The notes: generated from the letters alone by a model not told the origin. Positions 35,724 through 49,661 are shown, counted from the first letter of the stretch. The stretch: 64,000 bases of DNA from Neurospora tetraspora (GCF_033439725.1 NW_026944383.1:5208001-5272000), one strand, 5' to 3'. Program-made: numbers and translations.

Positions 35724-36590
35724 TGAGTAGCATTCATACCGTGTCGATTCCGGGGTTTTGGCGTTGGTTGCTCTTTCCTTTTGGCTCAACTGGATCAGGT
35801 ATTGGAGGGGTCCGTCGTCTCATGGGGATAACAAAAAGACGGAGGAAGGTCCGGTACGGACGTTGACAGTGCAAATTTGAGGACTTGAAGAGGCAAACGT
35901 GAGCGGGAGGGGAGGACCGGGTAGCGTAACCACGCATCACTATATAATATCCAAATAATGACTGTAATCGATCTCCATACCTAGGCGCTTTGGAGCATTT
36001 GAAGGATTGGAGCACTGGAGCACAATCGTGGAGCGGACTTAAACAAATAAAAATAAATCAACACAGGGCTGCAATTGCCCGAGAACCCGACAAGATAAGA
36101 TCACCGAGTTTTGTCCTCGCCTGGTGCTTGCCTCCAACAAGGGGGAAGTCTGTAGCGGAGATTGAAGGGAAAGAGCGAATGACCGGGCCTTCCTCCGTGT
36201 GACCAACCAAATGAGCAGGAACGGATTCCCCTGCTACAGGGCAGAGCGGTCAACATGGCAATATGCTGTGGTCAGCGTCGTTATGTGCCCCAACAATTCC
36301 TTTCCAGTTGGATCTCGATCACAACACCCAACACGGTGAAAGTGCGGGCCAATCGGGGAGATATTGGGCATGCGGCGGCAAGACCGTTGAAGATTGGAAA
36401 GGGAAACCATCATGATGTTTTGGATGAAGACCGAATTACGATTACGAGCAGCTTGAGGCTAGACTTGGCGGGTTGCAGTCGTCGTTCTAGCCAAGAGAGT
36501 GCAAGAATGCAGGAGTACTCACATGACCCGACCCCATTACTAAAGCTTCCTAACCCAAGTGGATACGCCAAGACCGACCCTATACTATAA
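35724..36590. other. intergenic up to the RIP boundary
   Basis: Normal base composition with no gene seen. The change to A+T-rich, CpA-poor DNA is abrupt, at about 36,585-36,600. Confidence 0.5.
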
Positions 36591-39500
36591 AAAATCTCTC
36601 ATCCGACCCTCGCCCTCTTAATATTTTCTTTCCCCGTAGAGAAATAATTAATCACTTACTCGAAGTTCTCTAAAGAGAAATAATATTACTTGCGTTATTA
36701 AAGATATTTCGTTTAATTATTTAAATAACACTATACACCGTCGTACTACCTACAAATACTTTAATATTAAATACTATAAATATTTAAACCTACGAATTTA
36801 GTAGGCGTATTAATAAATATTTACTATTATAATCGACGAAGAGGTTATAAACCTTTTATTTAAAATCCGCCTCCAATAAAATAAAGTCCCTTTAATTAGG
36901 CGAATTATTAAGTACGGATTTATCCCTAATTTATCCCTAAACTATCTTTTATATCGCTTTAATTTAATCGAAAATAATTATCTTCTGCTAATATTATTTT
37001 AATAACTAATTAAGTATAGGAGATTAGGATACATTAGGAAATATAGGGTTATAAAGAATCGAAGTCGTTATATAAATTCGTTTAGTATATAAATAAAGGA
37101 AATTTTTATTTAAAATATATCCTTAATAATTAACGTTATATCTAAGCATATCTCTATTAAGATAATTACCAGCTATAATCGCTATTAACTAAAGTATTAG
37201 AATTCGAAACCGGGAAAGAGAATATACTTTTTTACTAACTTCCTTAATAACTTTAATTAATATTAATTATACATTAAACTATTTATTAAAGGGCATTCAA
37301 GAGACTTTATACCCGATTTATTATATATTAAACCGTATACTAAAACAAATATTATATTAATAAAAAGGATGTACTATAATAAATAGATTTTTCCTTGATA
37401 TATTTAAGATTTATTAAAAGCTCATTATTAATAAATTAAAGACCGATTACGCTTAAGGCTGTAATACTATTAGAACTCGAAATTGTAATATTACTATCAA
37501 CTTTCATACTCTAATTAATATTAAAATTATCCTATATATTATTATAATTTCCTATAATTAATATACTTATCTACCCTCTCCCTCCTAGAAAAACTCCTAA
37601 ATAAATTATTAATAATTTAATATGGGTATTAGAGAAAGTAGAAAATTTTCATATAATTTAGAATAAATAAATCCAGAATATATCGTTAATAGATTAGGGA
37701 TAAATTAGAGATTAATCCGCGATTTAACGATTTTAATCTACAACCCTTACTCTATTTAATTCTTTAACAAATACAATACTAATACTATTAATTAAATCTA
37801 TATAAATCTTAATAATATTAATAAAATTCAATTAGTCATTAAAAAATATCGCACTCTTACTTAACCTTTAAGAGCTTCGAACATTAAAATTATAATATAA
37901 GAATATTAATTGAAATATAAAAATTTAAATATTTGAATAAATTTATATATCTAGGATTTATTAGGGATAAATTACTATGTGTTATTTTTAATAATATATT
38001 TAAAAGGTCCTTAACAATGAAATTAATTTTATTATTATTTATCTCTTTAAAGAATAAGTAGAATTCTTTTATAAAAATTTTATTAAATTTTTCGATTTAG
38101 GTATAAATTATAAATATTCTTCTGGTATAAAGAATAGGGAAGTTATTTAAAGCTTTTATTTAAAATAATTAAAACGATATAAATTATTAAATCATCCCGA
38201 ATTTATTTTTAATAAATTTCTAATTCTAATAGCTGTCCCTCTTATCCGGATCTTTATTAATATTAATTCGCCGAAGATATATACCTTTACTTTCAAAATA
38301 GTATTTAAAATCTTTAAAATCAATTATAGATATATAATTAAGTAGCGGGAATTATTTAGAGAGGGTCTTCATAGTATTACTATAAACTAAAACTTTAAAA
38401 TAATTATAAGTATATTATTTTATTCTAAGATCCTTCTATAATATATCCTTATTAATTCCCTAATTAATTAATATAGGTTTTTTAACGTATATTTCTAAAA
38501 TAGATCCCTACCCCCATAAAGTTATATACTTTATTTACTGTATAATACAATTTTATTATATCCACTTCAAACGTAGTATTAAAAAATATATAAAGAATAA
38601 TTTTTAATTTCGCTAACAAATAACAGGGTTATTTATATATTTAACCCTTAATAAATATATATAGTTTTATTACTATTCAAAATATAAATTAAAAATTATT
38701 TATAATTATTTTTAGATCTATCTAGGATAAATCCTAAATAGAGCCTTAATTAATTATTCTATAGGTAATTTGCGGGAAAAATTCGGTATTAGGCTTAGAA
38801 TAAGAATATCCTAACTATTCGCGCTAAATATAACCGCGCTTATTCTAATATAAATTAAGAAATATAGGATATATTTCAATTAAATATTAATACGGTCGAA
38901 ATATTATATTAATAATTTTACCGTTAAAATAATCGGTTTATATCGCTACTTCCTTATATTTACATATAAATTATTAATAAAAGTTTATTATTAATATATA
39001 ATTATTATAATTATATTACCGAACGGCCTTATAATTTACCTTTCGGCGATTACTTTATTAATAAAAATTAAATACGTAGGACTAAGATATTAATATTTCA
39101 CTAATATAGTATTAATTTTAATTGATAGGATATTAAAAGAAATTCATATTAACGTAATTACTATAGACGGCGATAGCGACGGTAATAAAATAGGCTTAAA
39201 GGGATTAAAGATAATATATATTCGTACTATATAATATTTCACTTAAAATTACTATATTTAGGAGTTCTTCAACATTTATAACGAAATTATAAATACTCCG
39301 GCAATATAAATATAGAATTTCTTAGATTATATAGAATTTCTTAGATTATAAGTTAGGGTTCCCTATTAATAATAATACTATTAATAATAATAATAACAAA
39401 ATCGCCGCGAAATTCAGTATAAAAACCGTTAAAATAGTAATTAAATAGAATTTTAATAGGGGCTTAATATATACTTTCGTTTACTTTAATTAGGACTTTA

Positions 39501-40227
39501 ATAATTAGCCCCCTATTGAACCGAAACGAATAATAGGGTTTAATTATTTAAAATCGCCCCTTTAAATTTAAATCGTCTAACAATATTTCTAATAAGAATT
39601 ATAATAAAAGGGTATTCTTATTATAATCAATTCCCTTTAGATATAAATATAAATAATATTTTCCAGAAATTTCATTACAATATTAAATTAATATTTTAAT
39701 AAAACGTTCGTAATTATTGTAAAAAAGTAAAATTTTATTATTTAATTTATCCGTTCTTAATAATTATAATTAAAGTAGATTATTATTACTACTAATTAGA
39801 ATTGGCTATATACGGATATTAATATCCTAATTTTAAATTTTAATATTAATACAATCGGTTTGAACGTATATTAGTAATATTATATCGGTATTGGTTTCTC
39901 CTTTATATAGAACGTTCTTACAATCTTATAATCTATTAGCCGCTTATTCTATATTAAGTAAATAGAATTAGTAGAATAGTATTTTCCTAATATTTATAAA
40001 ACTATTCATTATTAGTAAGAAGAGTATATTATATACAAAGTTAATATTTTTTTCCTTATAAAGAAATAATACGATTATTTATTAATATATTTTAATAAAT
40101 ATATTCTTTATAGTTAGAAATTAAAATTTAATATATTAAGAATTTATCTTTATAAATTATTTTAGCGTACGAAGTTACCAAGGCGTTAATATCCTATAAA
40201 TTTAATAGGTATTCGTAAGTAGCTTCC

Positions 40228-40366
40228 TGTGATGGCATTTGCGGGATGCATCTGTCATTACAACTATATAAGACCACTTGAGCGACCGAATTGCCAGCTT
40301 CGGTTACTTGTACCCTTTTGCGGGGACACGGGCTGGTTAGTGTAGTGGTCTGCCACCACCGTGACA
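40228..40366. mobile_element. 139-bp unmutated TG...CA element (short solo-LTR-like)
   Basis: An island of normal composition inside the RIP block. It starts TGTGATGG, ends CCGTGACA (imperfect inverted ends) and is flanked on both sides by CTTCC (40,223-40,227 and 40,367-40,371), a 5-bp target duplication typical of LTR elements. It contains a TATATAAG box. The 3' part reads TAGTGTAGTGG, which fits the A-box consensus of tRNA-type promoters. It is too short for a usual LTR, so it may be a very small (TRIM/SMART-like) solo LTR or another short insertion. It entered after the surrounding DNA was RIP-mutated, or was too short to be recognised by RIP. Confidence 0.75.
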
Positions 40367-41144
40367 CTTCCTCTCTTTAAAGCGTAAATAATTATTATAT
40401 TACCTGTACTACCCGAATTAGAAACGTATATTGATTTATTACTTTTTTTATATACCCGGGACCTTTATAAATTCGAGGCCAATTTAATTTATAAACGTTT
40501 CTTAGAAATATATTTTATTTTCGGCCTAATATTCATCGAATTTTATTTCCGTAGTTAGCCCGATATAGTTTTAATATTAAAATAGTTAGTCGAAATCGTT
40601 TAATAAGTTATTGACTAAATTGAAATCGTTTAGTAGTTAATCGACCAAATCGGTCTTATTTAATAATTTATCGAATATATTATATAATATTAATAATTAT
40701 AAGAAGAGAAGAGGTTATTCCTCATCAGTCTAGCGAATACTCCAATCGGAATGGCGAAGGATAACGCTTATAAACGCTTCGTTATTTAAAGCAAATTGGT
40801 AAACAAAATTAATTAAACCGATATTAAAATCGAAAATAATAAATAGTTAAATACTTTACAAAGCGGTGGTAATAAATTAATAATTCAATATTTAACCTTA
40901 GTAACGCTATTGAAACCTTAACCCTTACCCCTTAAATATAGTATTAATAGGGGCGAAAATTTATTTGTGCTAACTTTTAAGCAGCGGCGTTTAAGTGCCG
41001 ACGGCGCTTTTAATACACCTAACGAATAAGACCCGGAATCGATAAATTCTTCTATAAAAAAAGAAATTAATTACCCTAACCCACCTTCGTTACTCACGAG
41101 CTTACATAAACGATATTAAATTAATAGGCAATTTATTTCTATTA

Positions 41145-41530
41145 AGAATATAATAATTATAAATACTAATTTTATCAAGAGTATGGTAATTATAAATACT
41201 AATTTTACTACGAAGAAGGTAATTATAGATATTAATTTTATAGAAATAGATTTTTCTACGGAGAAAGAAAGTAACTACCTTAACTTACCTTTATTACCTA
41301 CGAATTCATTCGGGCAACCCTAAATTAACGAGTAAACCCTTTTAATTAAATTCGAAGTAGCCGAGGAGGCCTATTTTACTCTTGAAGAAGAAGCTTATTT
41401 TATTATTTAGGTAATTAAAGAAGATATTTATCTTATTATTAAGGTAGCTGAAGAAGATGCCCATTTTACTGTTAAGGTAGCTAAAGAATAGGAAAGGGCC
41501 CGTCTTATTACTAAGGTAGCCGAAGAATAG
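41145..41530 (+). repeat. 33-39 bp tandem repeats in a coding-like relic
   Basis: Two adjoining degenerate arrays. About 41,145-41,245 repeats a GGTAATTATAAATACTAATTTTA unit roughly three times. About 41,345-41,530 repeats a GGTAGC.GAAGAAGA unit of 33-39 bp about four times. Unit lengths are multiples of three, pointing to a repetitive acidic protein segment in the ancestral element. RIP-mutated; no live gene. Confidence 0.6.
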
Positions 41531-42160
41531 GAAAACAATTCGCAAGTCTTACTGAATACCTCCGTATATAATTAAGGCGATTCTTTCAATTATATAAGGC
41601 TGCTCGCGCTCGCTAGCCTTCTAATAAAAGCTCCTCGCGCAATTATAATTAAAAATTATTAAACCTAATATTAATAGGACGGCGACTATAAATTTCGTAT
41701 AATAGGAATTCGGCGTTATTATTTCGTTAAATCGTTATACGGCCTATAAGGACGTTAAATAAAGGGAATATAGGGTTAATAGCCCCTCGTATAATATAAT
41801 TAAATATTTCAAGCCCGAAAGGAATTATATCCAAACGTATAAAATATTCGGTAAAGAGGTTTAGAATATTAAAATTTCTATACTATTTTCAATATTAATA
41901 ATAATAACTTTTTGTATTATCTTTATATAAGTAAAGCCTTTATAGCTTCTTTTTCTACTTATATTTTATACTATAGTTTTACTTATATAATTAATAGTAG
42001 AAAGTTACATATAATAATTTTAACACTATTTTATATTTTACCGTCGTATATTATACCATTCATTCGACTTTATAATATTATCTACGGGTACTATAATTAG
42101 TAGTAAACCGGTTATAGTAATAATTAATATTAACGGAGCTTACATTAATAATACCCGATT

Positions 42161-42630
42161 TACTATTTCTCTATAGAAAAATAAATTCTAAATACTAGTT
42201 TAAATACTAATAGTATTTTTAATTTCATTCTTATTTTACTATATCTGTAATCTAATCTAAATAAGCCTTATTATATATCGATTATAGCATCGTTATCGAT
42301 TATCTTCCCCTAATCCTTCTAATCCAATACCCCACCTACTATTTGTGTATAGAGAAATAAATTCTTTATATTAATAGTATTGTTTTATTCTTATTTTATT
42401 ATATTAATAATCTAATTTATATAAGCCGTATTATATATTAATTATAGTATCGTTATTGATTATCCTCTCTAATCTTCCTAATATTTTACTTACTATTTCT
42501 CTATAGAAAAATAAACGCTACGTACTAATAGTATTCTTTTATTCTTATCTTCCTTTATTATTTTAAAAATCTTATCTAAATAAGCCTTATCTTATATCGA
42601 TTATAATATTGTTATAAATTATTTATAAAT
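42161..42630. repeat. three 150-176 bp tandem repeats with a palindromic core
   Basis: Copies begin at 42,161, 42,337 and 42,491 with TACTATTT(C/G)(T/A).TATAGA.AAATAAA, continue through ACTAATAGTATT, TATTCTTAT, a TCTAA.TAAGCC(T/G)TAT block and ATCGATTATA, and end in a CT-rich run. The core TTTCTCTATAGA resembles the palindromic motif at both edges of the 11-kb block, so these may be internal binding repeats of the same ancestral element. Diverged, probably by RIP. Confidence 0.7.
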
Positions 42631-45600
42631 ATTTCTTATTCTTAATAGAAGGCCCCGAAATAGATTTTCATTTTCGAAATCGAATTTATATTTTATACTT
42701 TCAACGTAAAATAAATTCCTTTGTTTTTATCTTACCCTATCTCGTTGATTACAATTCTTATATAAATTGACTATATTAATATATTTACTTTAATCCTTGT
42801 AAACCAATTGAATTGAATTCGTAGACCCGGAATCTACCAATTAATTAAATAAATTATTATTTTCTTTCTTATTTAGGTCTTTAATAACTTTAGTAGTATT
42901 AGGCCGTTCTTAAGCGTAAAGCGCGGAATGACTTCCCTTATAATATATTTAGCGAATATAAAATTATTCGGTTAAATTATTTATTTATTCGGCTTAATTT
43001 AGCTATTCATTATTTTTAGTCTACTACTTAAATCTATTTAGTATCTTAACTATAGGCCCCCGCGACTTTTATTACTCCTTTAAGTAAGTGCCCTCCGATA
43101 TTAAAATTAGAAATACGTAAATATCCAGTCTAAGTTATTAAGCTAATTGACTTACTATATTCGAAACGTTTCGTTATATACTAGTACTCTCTATATATTA
43201 TTCGTAGCGTAATAATTCTCTATTTAATGAAGGAACATAAACTTTAATATTAGCGCCTAAGCGGGTTTATATTGCTATAGAATTTTACCAATTATTCACT
43301 TTATATAATTGTAATCGAATAGTCCGCGCGTAAACATGTAATATATAATATAATATAGTTTTATAGTATATTAATAGTTAACTAAGTATTTATAATGCAA
43401 GATATTAAATTATAATATTTTTATATTTTAAGATTACTTCGGGTATTATTATATATTAGAATATTTATATTGTATATATTACTAACCTGCTGCCTCTCTA
43501 GTAGTCACCTTATTATATATATAATATAGAATTATACGATACCTTTGAAGATACTTAATACTTTTCCTAAAGTAACGATACGTACATTATTTAGGAGGGC
43601 TGTAATACTATCGTCGCTCGCGTTAAATTAATAAATAAATTTAAAGGTATATAATTATAATTAACTATATAGCCAAAATTAGCTAAGTTAATCAGAATTT
43701 AGTCCTTTATCTATACCGGAATAATAAATAAATGAATCAAGAGTATACTATACTCTTATCATTACATTCTTATTATATTTAATAATTTTAACGAATTTTT
43801 ATTAAATGCTCTTATATTTTATTCTATTCGTTTAATAAGTCTTTCTTTATTTGCTATTTACTCCTCTATATTTTATTAATATTCAATATTCGTACTTATT
43901 TTACTATATTACCTCTTCTATTAATACCTCTCTCAAATATAACTTATAGCTACTATTTATTCTTAATTCTTACGTTAAGCCTTAATTACTCTATTGGTCG
44001 TAGGCTTAGTTTGTAGATAAATTAGGACTTATAACTCTATAAATATATTTTTCGGCTAAGCTTTATTTATTTTGTTAATTATAGGCTTTGTTATAATAAA
44101 TTAGGTAAAAACGAACAGCATTATTAATATAATATTATCAATATATTATTTTTAATAAAAAAAGAAAGTAATTGGGTAGATAACCCAACGTAATTAACAA
44201 TAAGTACGCGATAATTATGTGCGAAGTATAGTATTTTTAACCTATATATTATATGAGATTCTATTAATTAACCGAGGTTTCGATTACTTTAACCGTAGCG
44301 CGGCCGCTACTATCAGTATAGCCTATAGAGAATACTAATAAGAATGCTAGATATAGTAAAGAATCCGGATAGTTACTATAAAAGAAGAAGCGTAATACGG
44401 AAGAAGTAATAGAATAAAATAAAGCGGTAATATAATTAATAATAGAATATTAAGAATTCTCTCTATTTATATTTCCTAGAATACATACCTTTTTATAAGC
44501 CCGATTCGTAATACCCTATTTTATAATTCATATTAATTCGTCGAATATAAATAGAAATATTTACTTCTAATATTAAATAATTAAACTCTCTCTTTCGTAC
44601 CTACACGTTAGAACCCTATATTATTTAATATTATATTCTATATTAAACGCATCTAATTAATTCGCGAGAACTACTTATTTATTCCTATCTAACTATTTAA
44701 ATAGTAACCTATTATAAGTCTTTTTACATTCGCTATTTTAGAAGCTTCGACCCCTAAAGTTTAAGCGGCTATCTTTACTATTCTACTCCCTAACTAGAAA
44801 AACCTTGCCAAAATCATTTATTAATCGGAATATCTATAATTATATTTCAAATTAGGTGTTTTTAACTTATTATCGTCCGATTATTAGTAATACGAAAAAA
44901 AGTCTAACCCCCTAGCACTATATTTCTAATTATAATTTAAGGAATACCGAATAAATTAAATTGCCGGATATATACCTATTGCTTTTACCGACTAATCGAC
45001 AGCCGCTTAAGTATTATATTTAAATCTACGTTAACTTTACCGTACTATATAATTTGAAATCGATATTAACTATAATTTTAAATAGCGTAAAAATATAAAA
45101 GAATTCGATAAGTTATTAAAACTATAATCGTCGTAATTATATTATCGTTTAACTAGTCCAAAAACCTTTTTCCTATATAATTACCGTCAATTAGGGAATT
45201 GGTTATTACATAAAAGTCTATTGGACCTAATAAAGAAAGTAACGGACGTAGTAGGCGAAAATACGTAAGACCTTTTACAATTAGAATTAAGTTCAGAATT
45301 TATCTAATAAAAGATAAATAATTTAGTAACGAGGTTCGAACAATTATCGGTATCTAATTATAATACTAAATAAATACCTTTTTAATTAAATTATATTCGA
45401 CTTTACCTATAGAATTCCGTACAACGTAATTACTCGTTTCTATTTAGCCTTAAAATTAAAACTAAAAAGAAAAAGACGAATTTATTAGCGCCTTATCCTA
45501 CTTTTATAAATAATAGTTAAATCCTATCCTCGTTATATCATAATTTAACTGATCTATTAATAAATTCGCTCGATATTCGAATTTAATACGAAACTTTATC

Positions 45601-46873
45601 TATATTTATTCGTATACTATAAAATAACGGTCGGATTTTATATTCCTACCCGTCGGTTAATTTTCATATGTTAGTAATAAGTACCTTATATTAAGCATTT
45701 TTCTTATCTCGTACATATAAATAAAGGTTAAATATTCAATATTTCTACGTAGGGAATTATATTAAATTTAAAATCTACGTATTAAAACTTTCTCTATAAA
45801 TGAATATTTACTAGTAAGCGCTTTACTATTTACTATTTTAATATATAGTATTTTGATATATTTAAATTTATAATATACTTTACGATCTTCTTTTTAAATA
45901 AAAAAAAATAATATATAAGAAACATAACCCGTATAAACACTAATTAAATTATAATATTAAATTTTATAATACAATTGCTAACTAGGTCCATATAAAGTCT
46001 AGATAGTATTATTTCAAGAAATTAAAGCCGGTGCAAATAATTGAGCGAATAAAACTAAATTTATCCTAATCTTATCCGAGATTAATTTATACTATAAATT
46101 TCATCCGATATTTTACCCCTCTTAGTAAATATATATAATACAATATAAATAATATAATTATATATTCGTAGTTATTAATTTAACGAGAGGAATAATTATT
46201 ATATTAATTAGAATCTTTTCTTTTCAAATTTCTTTTCTTTAATTCCTCTTCAACTATTTAAATATTTATTAATTTACTCCTATCTACCTCCCGGCGCTCC
46301 TCCGATATCTATTAAAATTAATTAAAAGTTTATTGACGATTTATCTTTTATGATAGCGCTTATTTACTTCAAATCTATAACTTATAATATATATAAAGAA
46401 TATTTGGATAGCGATTAGAAACCTACTAAACCCGAAGATAAAAGTAAATATTAGGCCGTAATACCCCCTTTAATATAATTTCGATATAAATAATATTTGA
46501 AAATTATCGATATTAAATTAGTAACTAATCTTTAATCTATTTAAATTATATTCATTACTTATAGCAATTTTATTAAACATTTAAAAGGTATCTACAATAT
46601 CCTTAAGGAACGTTTGCCTAACGTTTTAGTTGGAAGTATTAAAGGTAAAGTTTATATAATTACTATTAATATATTACCTATCCTTAACTAATTTTTAAAT
46701 AATTGGAAATTAACTATAAATAAATATAAAACAGTATAAAGATTTTATAGCTTTTATAATTTCCGGTTAGGTTATAACCGTCTTTATTCCTAGTAGGATT
46801 TTGTAACCAGTTATTCCTAAGAAACGTAAAGTAGCAGTTATTAATAAAGAATTGGACTTATCGGACTTACTAT

Positions 46874-47035
46874 TAATTGAGGAGGAGGAGTAGTAGGAGG
46901 TATAGGAGGAGGAGTAGGAGGGGGAGTAGGAGGAGGAGTAGGAGGAAGTATTGGAGGAGGAGTAGTAGGAAGTATAGGAGGAGGAGTAGTAAGAGGTGTA
47001 GGAGAAAGGGAATGAGGAAGAGGCGGATACAGAGG
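46874..47035 (+). repeat. purine-rich GGA/GTA repeat
   Basis: About 160 bp of GGAGGAGTA-type repeats with almost no pyrimidine other than T on the plus strand. It lies in the right part of the RIP block and looks like a Glu-rich coding tract of the ancestral element. Confidence 0.6.
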
Positions 47036-47699
47036 AAGATAGTTTTATAGAAGTCCCCTTCTAGAAGAACGGTAATATAAGTATTTTAGATCTATCTTTA
47101 ATAAATCGTTATTTGATCCCTAATATATTTTTTAATTATTTTTAGCTAACTTAATTAATATTTCAATTAACACCCAATTAATAAAGAAAATATATAAAAA
47201 AAAATACAATAATATTACTTCCTTCACTAAATTTATTTACGCGGCATACAAAGAGTTTAAATATATTTATAAATTTCACTTTAAACATATCTTTAATAAA
47301 TCCTTTATTAATTATCGATTTATTATAAATCCTCCTTCCTACTATTCTAAACAGGGTGGTAAAGGCCGGGGTTGCGCCATTTGGTACGAATTCCGCCGCT
47401 ATCTAGATAAATTTACAGAATTTATTCCTTTTTTATTTACAATTTAAAATATATTCTAAATATATTATAAATATATTATCAGACTTTATATTTCTCTATA
47501 GGGGAATTTTAAGCGAGCTAGTAAGGTTGTTTCTCTACGGGGGGACTTTTGTATATACAACCCGAATAAGCCTACAAAGCCTAACTTCCTCGTCTATGGT
47601 TTAAAATATATTTTAAATACATTATAAATATATTATCAAATTTCATATATATTACAATAATTATATCAGTCTTTTTCTTTTGTGAGTCGGACCAATTTT

Positions 47700-49661
47700 A
47701 TATATGAATACACGGACCATGGGGTCAGGAAGCTTTGGGTATAGGGTCGTATCATCTGAACACTCAGAATACAGGGTTCAATGAAGGCACGTTGTTATCA
47801 TGGGATAGCCTCAAGGGTTGTCACCGGCGCAGCATACCGCTGATCGCTCGAATGCTCGCTGCAATCCATTGTGAACATGTGAACATGATGTTTACAACCA
47901 CCTTTATGTGGCATGTTGCCGTCCCAACGACCGGAGATAAACTGAGCGATTGGATGGCTGAAGATGACAACCAAGAGAAAGTGACCAACAAAGATTCGAC
48001 GATCATCAGGTTCTTTTAACATCAACCGCGATCGGAAAAGCTGACAGTGAAACGGCAATATGGAAAGTGTCAGTGTTGGTCTGTTGAGGTCCGGGCCAGT
48101 CAGCGACGATGTCTGATTGGTTATCGGAGGTGTCTCCTACCAGCCAGATGGATAGCCTGAGGCGTGCCTATCGTATGATCCTAAGGTACCTAGCGAGGGT
48201 CTGTGAGGCACTGTCAGTGACTTCACCCAACCATTCAGCACCCAACTTGCGGAAGTTGCGCCTGGCCAGTGCCTCCCCCTGGCAACCACAGCAAATCGGA
48301 ATCAGCGTGGGAGCGCCAAGGTTGCTGGGGACCACTGGATCGGACTGCATCAGAGAAAGCAAACAGGGAACAAAAAAACAACCACTGCCACAGTCTGTTA
48401 CAGCATGATCCCAACTCAGGACCGCTAGCGAGCACATATAGAACATGGTCTCCCCGGCGAACCCGTCATGAAAATATATCCTTTTTACGATCTGATGATG
48501 GAGGATTCGAGAGTCGGTCGACGGTTGCGCGTCAGTGGTATCATGCTCTCCTATTTCAGCATGGCGGCAGCACGGCTTCAACGCGGCTTCAACAGGCTAC
48601 GAGAGGGGCTAGAGGAATATCATCTAGATCTCAGACACTGATGCGCTGAAGAACCAAAGGGGTACCGACTTCGTCCACATATCGGAAAATTTACACTACA
48701 CTGCGGGTTCAGGTCCCGTGCCCATCTCGCAAATCTCAACTTGTGGAAGATCAAGGCGGAACAATGCGTTATTACGGCAGAAAGGGACAACCTTGTTGGA
48801 GGGGACATGGTGATGGGAAAGATACCTCAGAGCCGACTTACAAATTGCACCACTTGCAACACCACCAAAGGCGCACCAACCACCACCACCACCGGCGACA
48901 CCTCCGACAGACCAAGGGGAAGGGGCACACCGGCACCAGACTCGACCACATGGGACGGGAACACAACTCGTTTTCGTTTTCACTCAAAAACATTCATCCC
49001 TCAACACAGTACAAGTACGTGGATCTTTCTGACGTCAGATACGGTGTTGCTCTGCCCGGTTGCATGGGATATCCAAATTCGCTGGTCATATATCCATTTG
49101 TCCCCAATTCCCGTCTTTGCTTTGCCAAACAAAAAGAACACCAGTCCCACCACGAAAGTCACCACCAATCCGTCTCCCCTCCTCACCACGATGCACCACC
49201 ACCAACACCACCACCACCACCACTACTGCCACTACCATTACCACTACACTAGCACTACTGTTACCGCCGGCGCCACCACTCACCTTCACTACAATTCACC
49301 GCCGCCAAAGCCAAAGGCGCAACAAAACAGAGCCCTTCATCACATTGAAAACACAGCAAACACAATTTCTCAGGGCGCATCGAAAACACAGCAAAACAAT
49401 CGGAACTTCTCGGTCCAGTCGGAAACATACTAAACAATTGTGCAGATCAGAGCAAAAGATATCATACATGATTCCAGACGCCAGACTCCAGATCCCTGAG
49501 GATTCAAAAAAAAAACAGCACACCACGCCAACGGACGCAAAAGAATGATGCAACAAAAGCCAAGGGAAAAAAAATGGCAGCAACATCTGAGGCTCGATCT
49601 CGATATCGGCACTCCGAGGTCATGTGCCAAGAGGAAATGACCGACTAGACATCCCGGCATT
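47700..49661. other. intergenic, no gene seen
   Basis: Normal composition from about 47,700. There are CAC/ACC-rich tracts at 48,870-48,910 and 49,180-49,260 and a CA-rich stretch near 49,320-49,560. The last part is probably the 3' untranslated region of the bHLH gene. Frames here lack domain signals. Confidence 0.45.

Larger units (their letters stand above)
36590..47700. repeat. 11-kb RIP-mutated repeat block, possibly one large element
   Basis: Very A+T-rich throughout, with TpA common and CpA/TpG almost absent while CpG survives: the mutation pattern of RIP. The outer edges carry related inverted sequences. CCCCGTAGAGAAA at 36,632-36,644 faces TTTCTCTACGGGG near 47,530-47,542, and each has a second AGAGAAATA copy 30-40 bases further in. 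Internal parts include coding-like repeat tracts at 41,145-41,530 and 46,870-47,035. This suggests a transposable element of about 10.9 kb with terminal inverted repeats, but the family is not recognisable, and several elements may be fused here. Such blocks usually become methylated heterochromatin in Neurospora (known biology; not visible here). No live gene is called inside. Confidence 0.85.

Noticed and set aside
41342-42100. Short open frames inside the RIP block (41342-41545 minus, 41912-42100 plus; also 62218-62457 minus)
   Set aside because: A+T-driven open frames in mutated repeats, not genes.
36590-47700. A Starship-type giant element
   Set aside because: I see no captain tyrosine-recombinase gene and no cargo genes, and the size is small for that class.
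48700-48730. T-arm-like GCGGGTTCAGGTCCCGT suggesting a tRNA
   Set aside because: No matching acceptor stem or anticodon arm within tRNA distance, and the B-box consensus is imperfect.
48741-49433. His/Thr/Pro-rich plus-strand frames
   Set aside because: Products of CAC/ACC microsatellite-like DNA, with no start context or domain.
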